A stretch of DNA of 64,000 nucleotides from positions 1-64,000 of the forward strand of contig QZKB01000112.1 in the NCBI GenBank assembly GCA_003599415.1, in the 5' to 3' direction. The DNA comes from Ignavibacteriales bacterium. GTDB taxonomy: Bacteria > Bacteroidota > Ignavibacteria > Ignavibacteriales > SURF-24. The notes below the pieces were generated by a model. That model saw only the letters and a list, made by a program, of their open reading frames with translations. It searched no databases and was not told the DNA's origin. A program made the translations under genes and the position numbers. Shown here in pieces: positions 44,831 to 53,196 of this stretch; the first letter of the stretch is position 1; each line of letters starts with the position of its first letter.

Positions 44831-46726
44831 TTAAACTCCTGTAATAGCATTTAACTTACAAGCCTTGGCACATTCACCGCAGCGTATACAAATTGAAACA
44901 TCAATCTTATGAGCCATTTTTCTTTCACCGCTAATAGCACCAACCGGACATTTCTTAATGCACACTGTGCAACCTTTACATTTAGCAGGATCAATCTCCG
45001 GAGCAACAAGATGTTTACAGCTTTTAGTTGAGCAGTACTTATTTATTACGTGTTCATTGTATTCTTTCCTGAAATATTTTAATGTAGATAGAACCGGGTT
45101 GGGTGCGGTTTTTCCAAGTCCGCAAAGCGAACCCTTCTTTACTGCAAGTGCAAGCTGTTCAAGCAAAGTCAGTGTTTCAACAGTTGCCCTCCCCTCAATA
45201 ATATCATCAAGAAGTGCAAGCATTTGTTTTGTGCCTTCTCTGCAAAGAACACATTTGCCACAGGATTCATTTTGTGTAAACTGCATGAAGTAACGAGCAA
45301 TTTTAACCATACAGGTTTGCTTATTCATTACAACCAAACCACCGGAGCCAACCATTGCACCAATGCTTATAAGTGAATCAAAGTCAAGTGGAAGGTCAAG
45401 ATGTTCCTCGGTCAGGCATCCACCTGAAGGGCCGCCAATCTGTACAGCTTTAAAACCAGTATCCAATAACTTACCTTCATCATTCGTAATTCCGCCGCCA
45501 ATATTATTTACTATCTCACCTAAAGTTGTACCGAACGGGACTTCTATTAATCCGGTGTTTGCAACATGACCAGTTAGTGCAAAGGTTTTTGTGCCCGGTG
45601 ATTTTTCTTTTCCAATTTTTCTAAATTCATCTGCGCCCATGTTTATAATTAGCGGAACGGTTGCCAGTGTTTCAACATTATTTATTACTGTTGGTTTGCC
45701 GTACAAACCGCTTTGTGCAGGGAATGGCGGTTTGGGAGTAGGCATTCCTCTTTTGCCTTCAATTGAAGACATCAGCGCGGTTTCTTCACCACAAACGAAA
45801 GCCCCGGCGCCTTCCATTACATTTATCTTAAAACTTTCACTTGAATTAAAAATATTATCGCCAAGTATACCAGCCTTTTCCGCATCATTAACAGCTTTTC
45901 TTATTCTTTTAACTGCAAGCGGATATTCTGCGCGAACATAAACATAACCCTCATCTGCACCTATGGCACGGGCTGCAATCATCATCCCTTCGATAACACT
46001 ATGGGGGTTACCTTCCATCACGCTTCTATCCATGAAAGCACCGGGATCGCCTTCATCTCCATTACAAATAATATATTTTTTCCCTTTAGGCTGAATGCGG
46101 GTCAAATCCCATTTTCGTCCTGAAGGAAAACCGCCGCCGCCTCGTCCGCGAAGACCGGCTTTTAATATTTCATCACAAACTTCTTTATCAGTCATCTTGG
46201 TAATTGCCTTTTCAGCAGCCTTATAACCACCAAGTGCTACATATTCATTAATATCTTCAGGGTCAACCACACCGCAATTCTTAAGAACAAATCTTGACTG
46301 TCTTGTATAAAAAGGAATTTCATCCGTTCCCTTGCAATGTACATCTGTACCAGGAACCGAATAAAGAAGTCTTTCGATTGTTTTATGTTCTTTTAAAGTT
46401 GACTCAACAATTTCTTTTACATCTTCAGGTTTCACCTTTACATACAATAAACCTTCCGGCTCAATAGTAACAAGCGGACCCATCTGGCAAAAGCCTTGGC
46501 AGCCGCTTTCAGAAAGATAAATTCCATGATTATGATTCTCTTTCTTTAATTCAGTTATTACATTTAAACCAGCATTAGCTATTTGATTTACAAAAGCGTT
46601 ATAAACTTTCTCAGCCCCGTTAGCCATGCAGCCGGTACCGGCACAAATAATTATTCTTTTACTAACATTCTTTATTGATTGCTTATACTCTTCAGCAACT
46701 AAATCAAGTTTAATTGTTTCTTGCAT
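44831..46726 (-). CDS. hydB: Electron-bifurcating hydrogenase subunit HydB (NuoF-like)
   Basis: The protein has an N-terminal thioredoxin-like [2Fe-2S] module (CAGTGC...CQGFCQMGP), a NuoF-type NAD(H)/FMN core (GLRGRGGGGFPSGRKW and ICNGDEGDPGAF), an iron-sulfur site (CGKCVLCREG) and two C-terminal [4Fe-4S] clusters (CKGCTVCIKKCP and CIRCGECAKAC). It carries the NADH-oxidising and bifurcating flavin site. The frame can be extended to 46759, but GGGAGAAGAAC before the ATG at 46726 makes that the likely start, overlapping the hydC end by 17 bases. Confidence 0.95.
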   Translation of the reverse strand: MQETIKLDLVAEEYKQSIKNVSKRIIICAGTGCMANGAEKVYNAFVNQIANAGLNVITELKKENHNHGIYLSESGCQGFCQMGPLVTIEPEGLLYVKVKPEDVKEIVESTLKEHKTIERLLYSVPGTDVHCKGTDEIPFYTRQSRFVLKNCGVVDPEDINEYVALGGYKAAEKAITKMTDKEVCDEILKAGLRGRGGGGFPSGRKWDLTRIQPKGKKYIICNGDEGDPGAFMDRSVMEGNPHSVIEGMMIAARAIGADEGYVYVRAEYPLAVKRIRKAVNDAEKAGILGDNIFNSSESFKINVMEGAGAFVCGEETALMSSIEGKRGMPTPKPPFPAQSGLYGKPTVINNVETLATVPLIINMGADEFRKIGKEKSPGTKTFALTGHVANTGLIEVPFGTTLGEIVNNIGGGITNDEGKLLDTGFKAVQIGGPSGGCLTEEHLDLPLDFDSLISIGAMVGSGGLVVMNKQTCMVKIARYFMQFTQNESCGKCVLCREGTKQMLALLDDIIEGRATVETLTLLEQLALAVKKGSLCGLGKTAPNPVLSTLKYFRKEYNEHVINKYCSTKSCKHLVAPEIDPAKCKGCTVCIKKCPVGAISGERKMAHKIDVSICIRCGECAKACKLNAITGV

Positions 46727-47228
46727 TGTTCTTCTCCCTGACAATAATTTCATCAACAATCTGGTTGGCTTTTTCTGCGGTTAACTGTCCGTGTACTTCA
46801 TCATTTATAACCATAACCGGAGCAAGCCCGCAGGCGCCAAGGCAAGAAACTGTTTCAAGCGTAAACAGCATATCCGGTGTAGTATTTCTCTTTTCATCAA
46901 GTCCTAATTTTTCTCGAATTACATCTGCAAGTTTCATTGAACCTTTAACATGGCAGGCTGTTCCATCGCAAACTCTTATTACATATTTCCCTTTTGCTTC
47001 CAAAGCAAAGTGAGAATAGAATGTAGCAACACCATAAACCCTTGCGGGTGAAAGATCCAATGAAGTAGCGATAAACGACATAACTTCTTCAGGCAAATAT
47101 CTGTACTCTTCCTGTACTGCCTGAAGTATCGGGATAAGTTTTGAGGAATCGTATGCAAAGCGATCGAGCACTTCACACACTTTACTAAACTGTCGGCTTC
47201 TTGAAACCGATTGAACTTTCGTTTCCAT
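46710..47228 (-). CDS. hydC: Electron-bifurcating hydrogenase subunit HydC (NuoE-like)
   Basis: The 172-residue protein is a NuoE-type thioredoxin-like [2Fe-2S] subunit: 'LIPILQAVQEEYRYLPEEVMSFIA', 'VYGVATFYSHFA', CDGTACHVKG and CLGACGLAP provide the four cysteines. It docks to HydB. Its ATG shares one base with the rex stop (TAATG) and the 3' end overlaps hydB, so rex, hydC and hydB are translationally coupled. Confidence 0.94.
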   Translation of the reverse strand: METKVQSVSRSRQFSKVCEVLDRFAYDSSKLIPILQAVQEEYRYLPEEVMSFIATSLDLSPARVYGVATFYSHFALEAKGKYVIRVCDGTACHVKGSMKLADVIREKLGLDEKRNTTPDMLFTLETVSCLGACGLAPVMVINDEVHGQLTAEKANQIVDEIIVREKNNARNN

Positions 47229-47896
47229 TATAAAATTTTTTCTCCTGATCTATTCGAATGAGTAATTTTTTCCGTGAGCTTTCTTGATAGGACGGCGAGA
47301 CTTGTTGAGAATCCTGCGTTTTCTACTATAATATCTTTAGGCACAGAAAGAGAAACCGGGGCAAAATTCCATATTGCAATAATTCCACCATCAACCATAT
47401 GAGCGGCAACTTCCTGTGCTGCCTGAGCAGGAACGGTGAGAATGCCAACCTTTATATGCATTCTTTCTGCCAGGTTAGTGAGTTTTCGAATGGGTAATAC
47501 TTCTATTCCCTGAATTTTTGTTTCAATCTTTGCAGGGTCATTATCAAAAGCGGCAACTATATTAATTCCATATTTCTTTAACGCATCATAGCCAAGAATT
47601 GCAGAGCCCAAGTTACCAGTACCGGCAAGAAATGCATCCGTAAGATTATTCCAGTTCAGATAGCTTTCTATGGTGTCAATCAATTCATTTACATCATAAC
47701 CAACTTTTGGTTTGCCAATCATTCCAGTATAAGCAATATCTTTACGAACCTGAGTAGGATCGAGGTTAAGAGTATCTGCAAAAACAGTAGTGGATACTTC
47801 ATTTATGTTTCTTTCCTGCAGGCTTTTAAGCAGCTGAAGATAAACCGGTAATCTTCTTAGTGCCGGTTCGGGTATTGGTTTTAGTCCTGATATCAT
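47228..47896 (-). CDS. rex: Redox-sensing transcriptional repressor Rex
   Basis: The 222-residue protein has an N-terminal winged-helix domain ('PALRRLPVYLQLLKSL', 'TQVRKDIAYTGMIGKPKVGYDV') and a Rossmann domain with GTGNLGSAIL that binds NADH or NAD+. Rex leaves DNA when NADH is high and so opens fermentative and hydrogenase genes. Here it heads the hyd operon. Its promoter has two inverted repeats covering the -35/-10 region, which fits autoregulation. Confidence 0.94.
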   Translation of the reverse strand: MISGLKPIPEPALRRLPVYLQLLKSLQERNINEVSTTVFADTLNLDPTQVRKDIAYTGMIGKPKVGYDVNELIDTIESYLNWNNLTDAFLAGTGNLGSAILGYDALKKYGINIVAAFDNDPAKIETKIQGIEVLPIRKLTNLAERMHIKVGILTVPAQAAQEVAAHMVDGGIIAIWNFAPVSLSVPKDIIVENAGFSTSLAVLSRKLTEKITHSNRSGEKIL

Positions 47897-47902
47897 ATTA
47901 CA

Positions 47903-47947
47903 TAATCGAGTTTTTTTTCTCGATTAAATTAGAGAAATTTTTCTCGA
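47903..47947. promoter_or_regulatory. Two candidate Rex operators upstream of rex-hyd
   Basis: TAATCGAG and CTCGATTA face each other around eight T residues (47903-47926). A second 18-bp imperfect repeat with the same TCGAG/CTC... end sequence covers 47930-47947 (TAGAGAAATTTTTCTCGA on the plus strand). They lie directly upstream of rex, with the second inside the promoter spacer. The sequence differs from the classical TTGTGAA-type Rex box, so assignment rests on position and symmetry. Confidence 0.6.
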
Positions 47948-47954
47948 TTGTCAA
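47926..47954 (-). promoter_or_regulatory. Promoter of the rex-hydCBA operon
   Basis: On the minus strand TTGACA (47954-47949), a 17-base spacer and TAATTT (47931-47926) lie about 30 bases before the rex start. The -35 is a perfect consensus. The operator candidates overlap the spacer and the start region. Confidence 0.6.
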
Positions 47955-48085
47955 GTAAACCCGTCAGATTATTTTCCCCGCTTTACAATTTAAGTCTATA
48001 GCATCCTTGATTTCATACTTCATGCTTGGAAAATCATCGCTTCATATGTAATTTTTGCCATCAATTATTTTTACAGCAGGCAGAG

Positions 48086-48490
48086 ATGGAACTGGCTTTT
48101 GTAATTTTCTGGATTATCGTTTCCTTTGCAATCTGTATGATCAGGTGCTATGGTTTACTTAATGAGAATGACAACCTTATTGGTAAAACGAAGTCAGAAA
48201 AAAGAAAAAATCTTTTCCTTTTCTTCAGTAAAATCTGGTTTTCCTCTCTTCCCATCCTATTGAGTTTCTGGATATTCTTTTATAGGCTGGATGATATATT
48301 ATTTCTAATTGGAATTAATCTTGAAAAGAATAAAGTTCTGCATTCACTAATAATTCTTTTTGCCGGAATTCCTCTTATTCTATATTCGGGTCATTTAGGA
48401 AATAGACTATGGATCGCTCTTTGTCAGCGGTATATTAAAAATTTTGACGCTGCTAAATTTTCTTTTTGGGAAACGGATGTGGAGTTATAA
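48086..48490 (+). CDS. Small integral membrane protein of unknown function
   Basis: A 134-residue protein with three likely membrane helices (beginning MELAFVIFWIIVSFAICMI; then FSSLPILLSFWIFFY and SLIILFAGIPLILYSG) and short charged loops. The frame opens at a TTG (48026), but the ATG at 48086, preceded by AGGCAGAG, gives a helix directly at the N-terminus and is preferred. No family is recognised. It stands alone between the rex promoter and a convergent lipoprotein gene. Confidence 0.6.
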   Translation: MELAFVIFWIIVSFAICMIRCYGLLNENDNLIGKTKSEKRKNLFLFFSKIWFSSLPILLSFWIFFYRLDDILFLIGINLEKNKVLHSLIILFAGIPLILYSGHLGNRLWIALCQRYIKNFDAAKFSFWETDVEL

Positions 48491-48538
48491 TAGCCTTCCT
48501 GACTATTCCTTTATTCTAACAGGAAATACTTTTAAAAA

Positions 48539-48568
48539 TAAAAAAGGCCGCGTATTAAATTACGCAGC
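48539..48568 (-). terminator. Terminator of the 57-48 kb surface-protein operon
   Basis: On the minus strand GGCTGCGTA pairs with TACGCGGCC around a six-base loop, including a G-U pair possible only in this direction, followed by TTTTTT. Confidence 0.8.
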
Positions 48569-48599
48569 CTTATATATTTTTATAGAAATTATTAAGCTA

Positions 48600-49883
48600 T
48601 CAGAGGTCTCCTCTTCCATAATAAGGAGCACTGTATTTCTTAGTAATTACTCTAACTACTTCCTGAGTATGTGCAGAGGTTTTTCCTCTGAGAAAATACA
48701 AATCATCTGATATACCCCAGGCCAGTGATTGTACCGGAGTACCATATATTGCATCGCCAAGAAGAACACTGAAAAAGATTTCTGAAGTTCTATCAGTCTT
48801 TACCATAATAATTGGCGGAGCTGTTGTTGATGTTGTATCTGAATTACCGGCATATATAGTTCCATCTTGTGAAATGGTAATTGATTTAATCTGTACTGTA
48901 GGATAAGTTGGAGTAAAATTAAAATATTCTACTGCATTTGCAACATCAAGTACAGAATCACTTACAACAGGAATCTTAAATAATTTTTCTGCGTTGTCTC
49001 TTGTAGCGGCTACATATAATGCGCTTTGGAAATATCTAACTGATTTAACATCACCAGTAAAAGCATATTTTTCAATTCTTTTAGGATTACTGTAGGATAT
49101 TCTGTATAACTGAGCATTTCCGGAAGCGCCGCCAGCCCAAACATACCCTTTATTATCAAAATCAAAATCAGCTATATTACCTGCAAAACCACTTGCCCAT
49201 GCTTTTGCAGCTGTGTTTTCTTTTACTTCAAAGATAGCTTTTGTTGCACTGCGGATACAGAGAAGATTATTATCCGGACCACATTTCATTGTAGTAAATA
49301 TTACAGAAGATGTAGCGCTACCGGTTGGTGCAAAAGCAGTTTCTGTACCATCAGTAGCAATTTTAATAAATCCAATTTCTTTTTCAGTCTTTGAATTTTT
49401 CGCGTGGATATAAATGTTTCCGGCTTTATCTACAGTCATACAATTTGGTGCACGGTTTGCAACTTTAACTGCTTCACCGGCAGCTACACGTAAACGGTAT
49501 TGCACTGGCTCACTGAAATAATCACTATTAGTAACTGTGCATTTTACCTGCAAAGTATCTTTAGGATTATTTGGAACGCGTACAATTAATTGTGTTTCTG
49601 ACGCCTGTAGAACTGTGGCTTTTGCAGAGCCAAAGTAAACTATATTATTAGCAACCACAGATGAAAAACCTGTTCCAGTTATTGTTACTTCATCCACACC
49701 GGCCAGAGATTCAGTTGGAGGTGTAAGGCTTGCAATAACAGGTTTTACTCCTTCTGGTGGTCTTGAATCCCACAAACTTGGGGTTGTATCCTCATCACAG
49801 CCAACAAATAGAGTTATAACTAATAAACTCATAAGGCTAACAAGGATTTTCTTACTATTTAACATATTTAATTTCATTTTCAT
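48600..49883 (-). CDS. IPT/TIG-domain lipoprotein with beta-propeller-like region
   Basis: The lipobox LFVGC (Cys 29) is followed by an IPT/TIG immunoglobulin-like domain (about 46-130, 'PVIASLTPPTESLAGVDEVTITGTGFSS') and a repeated strand region ('NCMTVDKAGNIYIHAK', 'ADFDFDNKGYVWAGG', 'KSITISQDGTIYAGN') typical of NHL or SMP-30-like propellers. It is outer-membrane or surface attached and may bind a polymer or a partner protein. It is the last gene of a minus-strand cluster with a T9SS cargo, a PorV/Q-like barrel and a TonB receptor. Confidence 0.85.
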   Translation of the reverse strand: MKMKLNMLNSKKILVSLMSLLVITLFVGCDEDTTPSLWDSRPPEGVKPVIASLTPPTESLAGVDEVTITGTGFSSVVANNIVYFGSAKATVLQASETQLIVRVPNNPKDTLQVKCTVTNSDYFSEPVQYRLRVAAGEAVKVANRAPNCMTVDKAGNIYIHAKNSKTEKEIGFIKIATDGTETAFAPTGSATSSVIFTTMKCGPDNNLLCIRSATKAIFEVKENTAAKAWASGFAGNIADFDFDNKGYVWAGGASGNAQLYRISYSNPKRIEKYAFTGDVKSVRYFQSALYVAATRDNAEKLFKIPVVSDSVLDVANAVEYFNFTPTYPTVQIKSITISQDGTIYAGNSDTTSTTAPPIIMVKTDRTSEIFFSVLLGDAIYGTPVQSLAWGISDDLYFLRGKTSAHTQEVVRVITKKYSAPYYGRGDL

Positions 49884-49931
49884 TTTTCTACCAAATTTTT
49901 GTTAGAACTTATTTTTAAAAACTAATTACAC

Positions 49932-50990
49932 TTAGAATGCAAAGTTTATAGTTATGCGATGAACATCACCTAAACCATCCTCACTAATCGGGATGTAGCT
50001 GTAGTCTGCCGCTAACCATACACCTGATACTCTCTGCTGAACACCAACACCGGCTGTAAAACCATTCTGAACATCATTCTGAGATGAATAACCTGCTCTT
50101 AATGAAAGTGATTTCATAAACAGGTATTCAGCGCCCACATTAATCAATTGTTTGTAGTCTCTCGGATGAACCGCATCTACAGTCACGTTTAATGCATGCA
50201 TTTCGTGGTCAACTTCAAGCAGATCCATAGCATTAAATGCGAAACCAATTTTAAAAGTAAGTGGTAATTCAAAGTTGTCTTCTTCAAATTTGGTTTCCTT
50301 TGAGAAATTTCTGATTGTCATACCGAAGTTCAAGCTTTTAAAACCGGTATGGTACAATACGCCAAAGTCAAAAGCAAAAGTATTGGTTCTAGCGTTAACT
50401 ACAGTCTGAGAACCATCTCCGCTTAATCCAATTAAGCCAGCACCCAAATCCTGCATAACATACTTAACATTACCGCCGATAGAGAATTTATCTGACAGTG
50501 CTTTTGCATAACCGATACCAAATGATAATGCTGTTGGGTTGAACAGGCCTAAGTCAAGAAAACCCTGCTCATTATCAGCAAGAATAGTGTGTTTAAGATC
50601 GCCATAGTCTACAGTCTGAAAGAAAACACCGAACACACCGTAGCTTCCATTCATCGGGCTGAAGGCTAAACTACCATAGATATGGTTTATATCTGCAAAC
50701 CATTTTGTATTTCCTACAGAAGCATTGACCATATCCTCAATTCTTGCCATGCCTGCTGGATTAAAAAACATAGAAGAAGAATTACCTTCCAATGCTGTAA
50801 CCGCATCACCCATAGAACTGGCGCGAGCATCGCAGGCAACACTTAGAAATTTCATTCCTGTCTGGGCCAGCTTTTGTCTTTCCTGACCCCACATTGCTGT
50901 AGATAATACCGAAAGGATCATACAGCTAATGCCAATAATAAATATATATTTTTTCATTATCGCACACCCGTTTTTTACTAAAGTTTTCAT
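49932..50990 (-). CDS. PorV/PorQ-family outer-membrane beta-barrel
   Basis: The 352-residue protein begins with a signal region and the family hallmark 'KLAQTGMKFLSVACDARASSMGDAVTALEGNSSSMFFNPAGMARI', followed by alternating aromatic strands to a final 'ITINFAF'. PorV and PorQ act with the T9SS: PorV is a shuttle for cargo, and PorQ is associated with surface attachment. Which of the two it resembles is not clear. The start at 50990 is supported by GGAGGAG; an internal Met 12 would give a shorter signal peptide. It follows a T9SS cargo gene by 18 bases. Confidence 0.85.
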   Translation of the reverse strand: MKTLVKNGCAIMKKYIFIIGISCMILSVLSTAMWGQERQKLAQTGMKFLSVACDARASSMGDAVTALEGNSSSMFFNPAGMARIEDMVNASVGNTKWFADINHIYGSLAFSPMNGSYGVFGVFFQTVDYGDLKHTILADNEQGFLDLGLFNPTALSFGIGYAKALSDKFSIGGNVKYVMQDLGAGLIGLSGDGSQTVVNARTNTFAFDFGVLYHTGFKSLNFGMTIRNFSKETKFEEDNFELPLTFKIGFAFNAMDLLEVDHEMHALNVTVDAVHPRDYKQLINVGAEYLFMKSLSLRAGYSSQNDVQNGFTAGVGVQQRVSGVWLAADYSYIPISEDGLGDVHRITINFAF

Positions 50991-51008
50991 TATTCTCCTC
51001 CGGTTCTA

Positions 51009-53174
51009 TTATCTTACAACTACAAATTTTTCAACAGATCTTTCACCTGTTTTAGTGTCTTCTATAATCGCAATGTAAACACCAGGTGCAATAAGTTGAT
51101 TTGAGGAAGTCTGCTGGAACCAGTAATGATCACCGCTTCCATCAGTATGTTCGATTGTATGTATTAACTCACCAAGTTCAGTATAGATTTTTATTGTACA
51201 CTCTCCTGGAATATTAAAGAAAGCAAGCTTGTTAGGTTCTTTTTCACCGAAACGTAATTTATCCCCTAAGCTTGAAGAAATATGAAATGGATTAGGAACA
51301 ATTCTAATCTGGCTTAAACTTGTACCCGGTTGACGTTTAAGGTTTGCCGGATCATAAGACTGAGAATAATAACGGTTGCTTATGAGTTGCTTTTTCCAGA
51401 TTCCAAGAGTACTGTTAGCAGTTATCTCAGGTCCTTTAGTTACCATATAATAATAATATGAAAATCCTCTTTGCGGAGATCTGTCATTATAGCTTCTTAC
51501 AGAAATATCGTCTGTTTCGAATATTTTAGTATAATTACTATCATATCTTCCAACTGCTCTCCATATCTCAAATCCTTTAAGATTAGGATCACTTTCATAT
51601 ACATCCCACGTCAAAGCAATTCTATCTCCGCCTGATGTAACGTTAAATACTTTCGGAGGTAAAGGTGCTTCCTGAATATTATAACCGCTGTTATAATTAT
51701 CAAGTGCGCGGCGGAATGTCATCATCAAAGAATCTTTTCCTGTCATTACACGTTGATTCTTTTCAAGTGAGGCAGCATCTTTTGCTGCTGTATTCGTTCC
51801 GGCAGCTTCATATTTTCTTTTATATTGTCTTCCATATTCAATTGATTTTTCACGGCTTAAACCATTAACAGCTTCAGCTATTACAATAACAACGCTATCA
51901 CCAGGTCCTAATGTATAAGGTCCGTAACCATTGCAGAATGAATAACCGTCGGTTCTTCCCATAGCTGGATCTACACCGGCAGTCGTAGTAAAGTCACCAT
52001 CAGGGTCAGCTTTATCGCAATGTCTTATAGCTTTATGACCTCTTGTTATCCATCCGTATTCGCCTTCCATTCTTACCTTGTCATATTCGCTTGCGCTGAA
52101 TGAAGTGTAAGGTTCATCAGATCCGACATAGTCTGTAGTTGAAGGTTGTCCCGGATCATCTGAATGATCTGTGGCTGATTTATCTGCATGTAAAGTAACA
52201 ACGCCGGCAAACTGAGGTGCACCAAGTCTGCCAATAGTATCACCTGAGGAAACGTTTACTGCATTTGTCCATAATGGTCCACCAAGGTTATCATAAGCGG
52301 TAAATACCGGAGCTGGTCCGTGCCATACGAATTGTGCTCTCATACCTTCAGGATTATCAGCATCATTTTTAACACCATCACCGCGGGTATCAATCATTGT
52401 ATTTGTACCCCAGCCGGTAGAGTTTCCAATTTCATAACGAGTATTTGCACAAGGAGCTAACCTGTACTGGAAATAAAGATAAACACCTGTTAAAGTTTTG
52501 TTAGGAAGTTCAATTTCATCATCTGCATCAATGTTGCCTGTGTTCTTTAATGTAAATTCCATAACATGATAATTATCGTGGAATTCCTGGCTCCATTGCA
52601 TGATTTTTCGTGTCATTGTAATACCGGTTTTAGTATTACAAACATTCACAATCATTCTGTCTGCAGGAATAGTAGGATCAACTTCATCAACAACAGCAGA
52701 AAGTCTTTCACTTAATATTCCGTCAGTATAAACTTCAGGTTTATCAAATTTGCTTATTGTATTAAATACCATAGGAGTAAATTCACCCACGCCCGTAGCA
52801 CGGGGACCAACGTGAACAACTTTGTATGGATACAATTCACCATTTTCATCTGTAAAATCAGTAGTTGCAATCCATAGCGCTTTAGCAGCCTGGATATCAG
52901 TATATTCATACAATCCGGGCCATCTCATACCATCCTGCTGATCTGCACCAGCTCTACCTATTTCAATTTCACATCCGATTGATGAATAGAAATTGTTTAA
53001 CGATCCAACAGCTAGCCAATTAGTCTTTACGGAAACCTGACCAAAAGTAATTTGGGGCTGGACTAAAAGACCAAGCAAAATGAGTACGCCTGAAAGCGGG
53101 ATAATTCTTTTCTTAAATATTTCTATAAACATTATTTTATCCTCATTTTTTTTACACTTTTGTATTTCATTCAT
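51009..53174 (-). CDS. Large secreted protein with fibronectin-like domain and T9SS sorting domain
   Basis: The protein has a signal region, about 430 residues of unknown, beta-rich sequence with a pattern of 'DGMRWPGLYEY' and 'GWITRGHKAIRHCDKADPDGDF', a fibronectin III-like domain (about 525-600, 'DRIALTWDVYESDPNLKGFEIWRA'), and a C-terminal sorting domain ('RIVPNPFHI', 'CTIKIYTELGELIHTI', 'GVYIAIIEDTKTGERSVEKFVV'). ATG 53174 is preceded by AAAGGTGG. A second ATG at 53132 (residue 15), behind GAGGAT, gives a cleaner signal peptide. It lies 22 bases after the TonB receptor gene. Confidence 0.85.
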   Translation of the reverse strand: MNEIQKCKKNEDKIMFIEIFKKRIIPLSGVLILLGLLVQPQITFGQVSVKTNWLAVGSLNNFYSSIGCEIEIGRAGADQQDGMRWPGLYEYTDIQAAKALWIATTDFTDENGELYPYKVVHVGPRATGVGEFTPMVFNTISKFDKPEVYTDGILSERLSAVVDEVDPTIPADRMIVNVCNTKTGITMTRKIMQWSQEFHDNYHVMEFTLKNTGNIDADDEIELPNKTLTGVYLYFQYRLAPCANTRYEIGNSTGWGTNTMIDTRGDGVKNDADNPEGMRAQFVWHGPAPVFTAYDNLGGPLWTNAVNVSSGDTIGRLGAPQFAGVVTLHADKSATDHSDDPGQPSTTDYVGSDEPYTSFSASEYDKVRMEGEYGWITRGHKAIRHCDKADPDGDFTTTAGVDPAMGRTDGYSFCNGYGPYTLGPGDSVVIVIAEAVNGLSREKSIEYGRQYKRKYEAAGTNTAAKDAASLEKNQRVMTGKDSLMMTFRRALDNYNSGYNIQEAPLPPKVFNVTSGGDRIALTWDVYESDPNLKGFEIWRAVGRYDSNYTKIFETDDISVRSYNDRSPQRGFSYYYYMVTKGPEITANSTLGIWKKQLISNRYYSQSYDPANLKRQPGTSLSQIRIVPNPFHISSSLGDKLRFGEKEPNKLAFFNIPGECTIKIYTELGELIHTIEHTDGSGDHYWFQQTSSNQLIAPGVYIAIIEDTKTGERSVEKFVVVR

Positions 53175-53196
53175 TTCAAAACCACCTTTCCGGGAA

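Noticed and set aside
48444-48710. 88-codon plus-strand frame
   Set aside because: It overlaps the end of the membrane-protein gene, the terminator and the 3' end of the convergent lipoprotein gene, and has no recognisable features.
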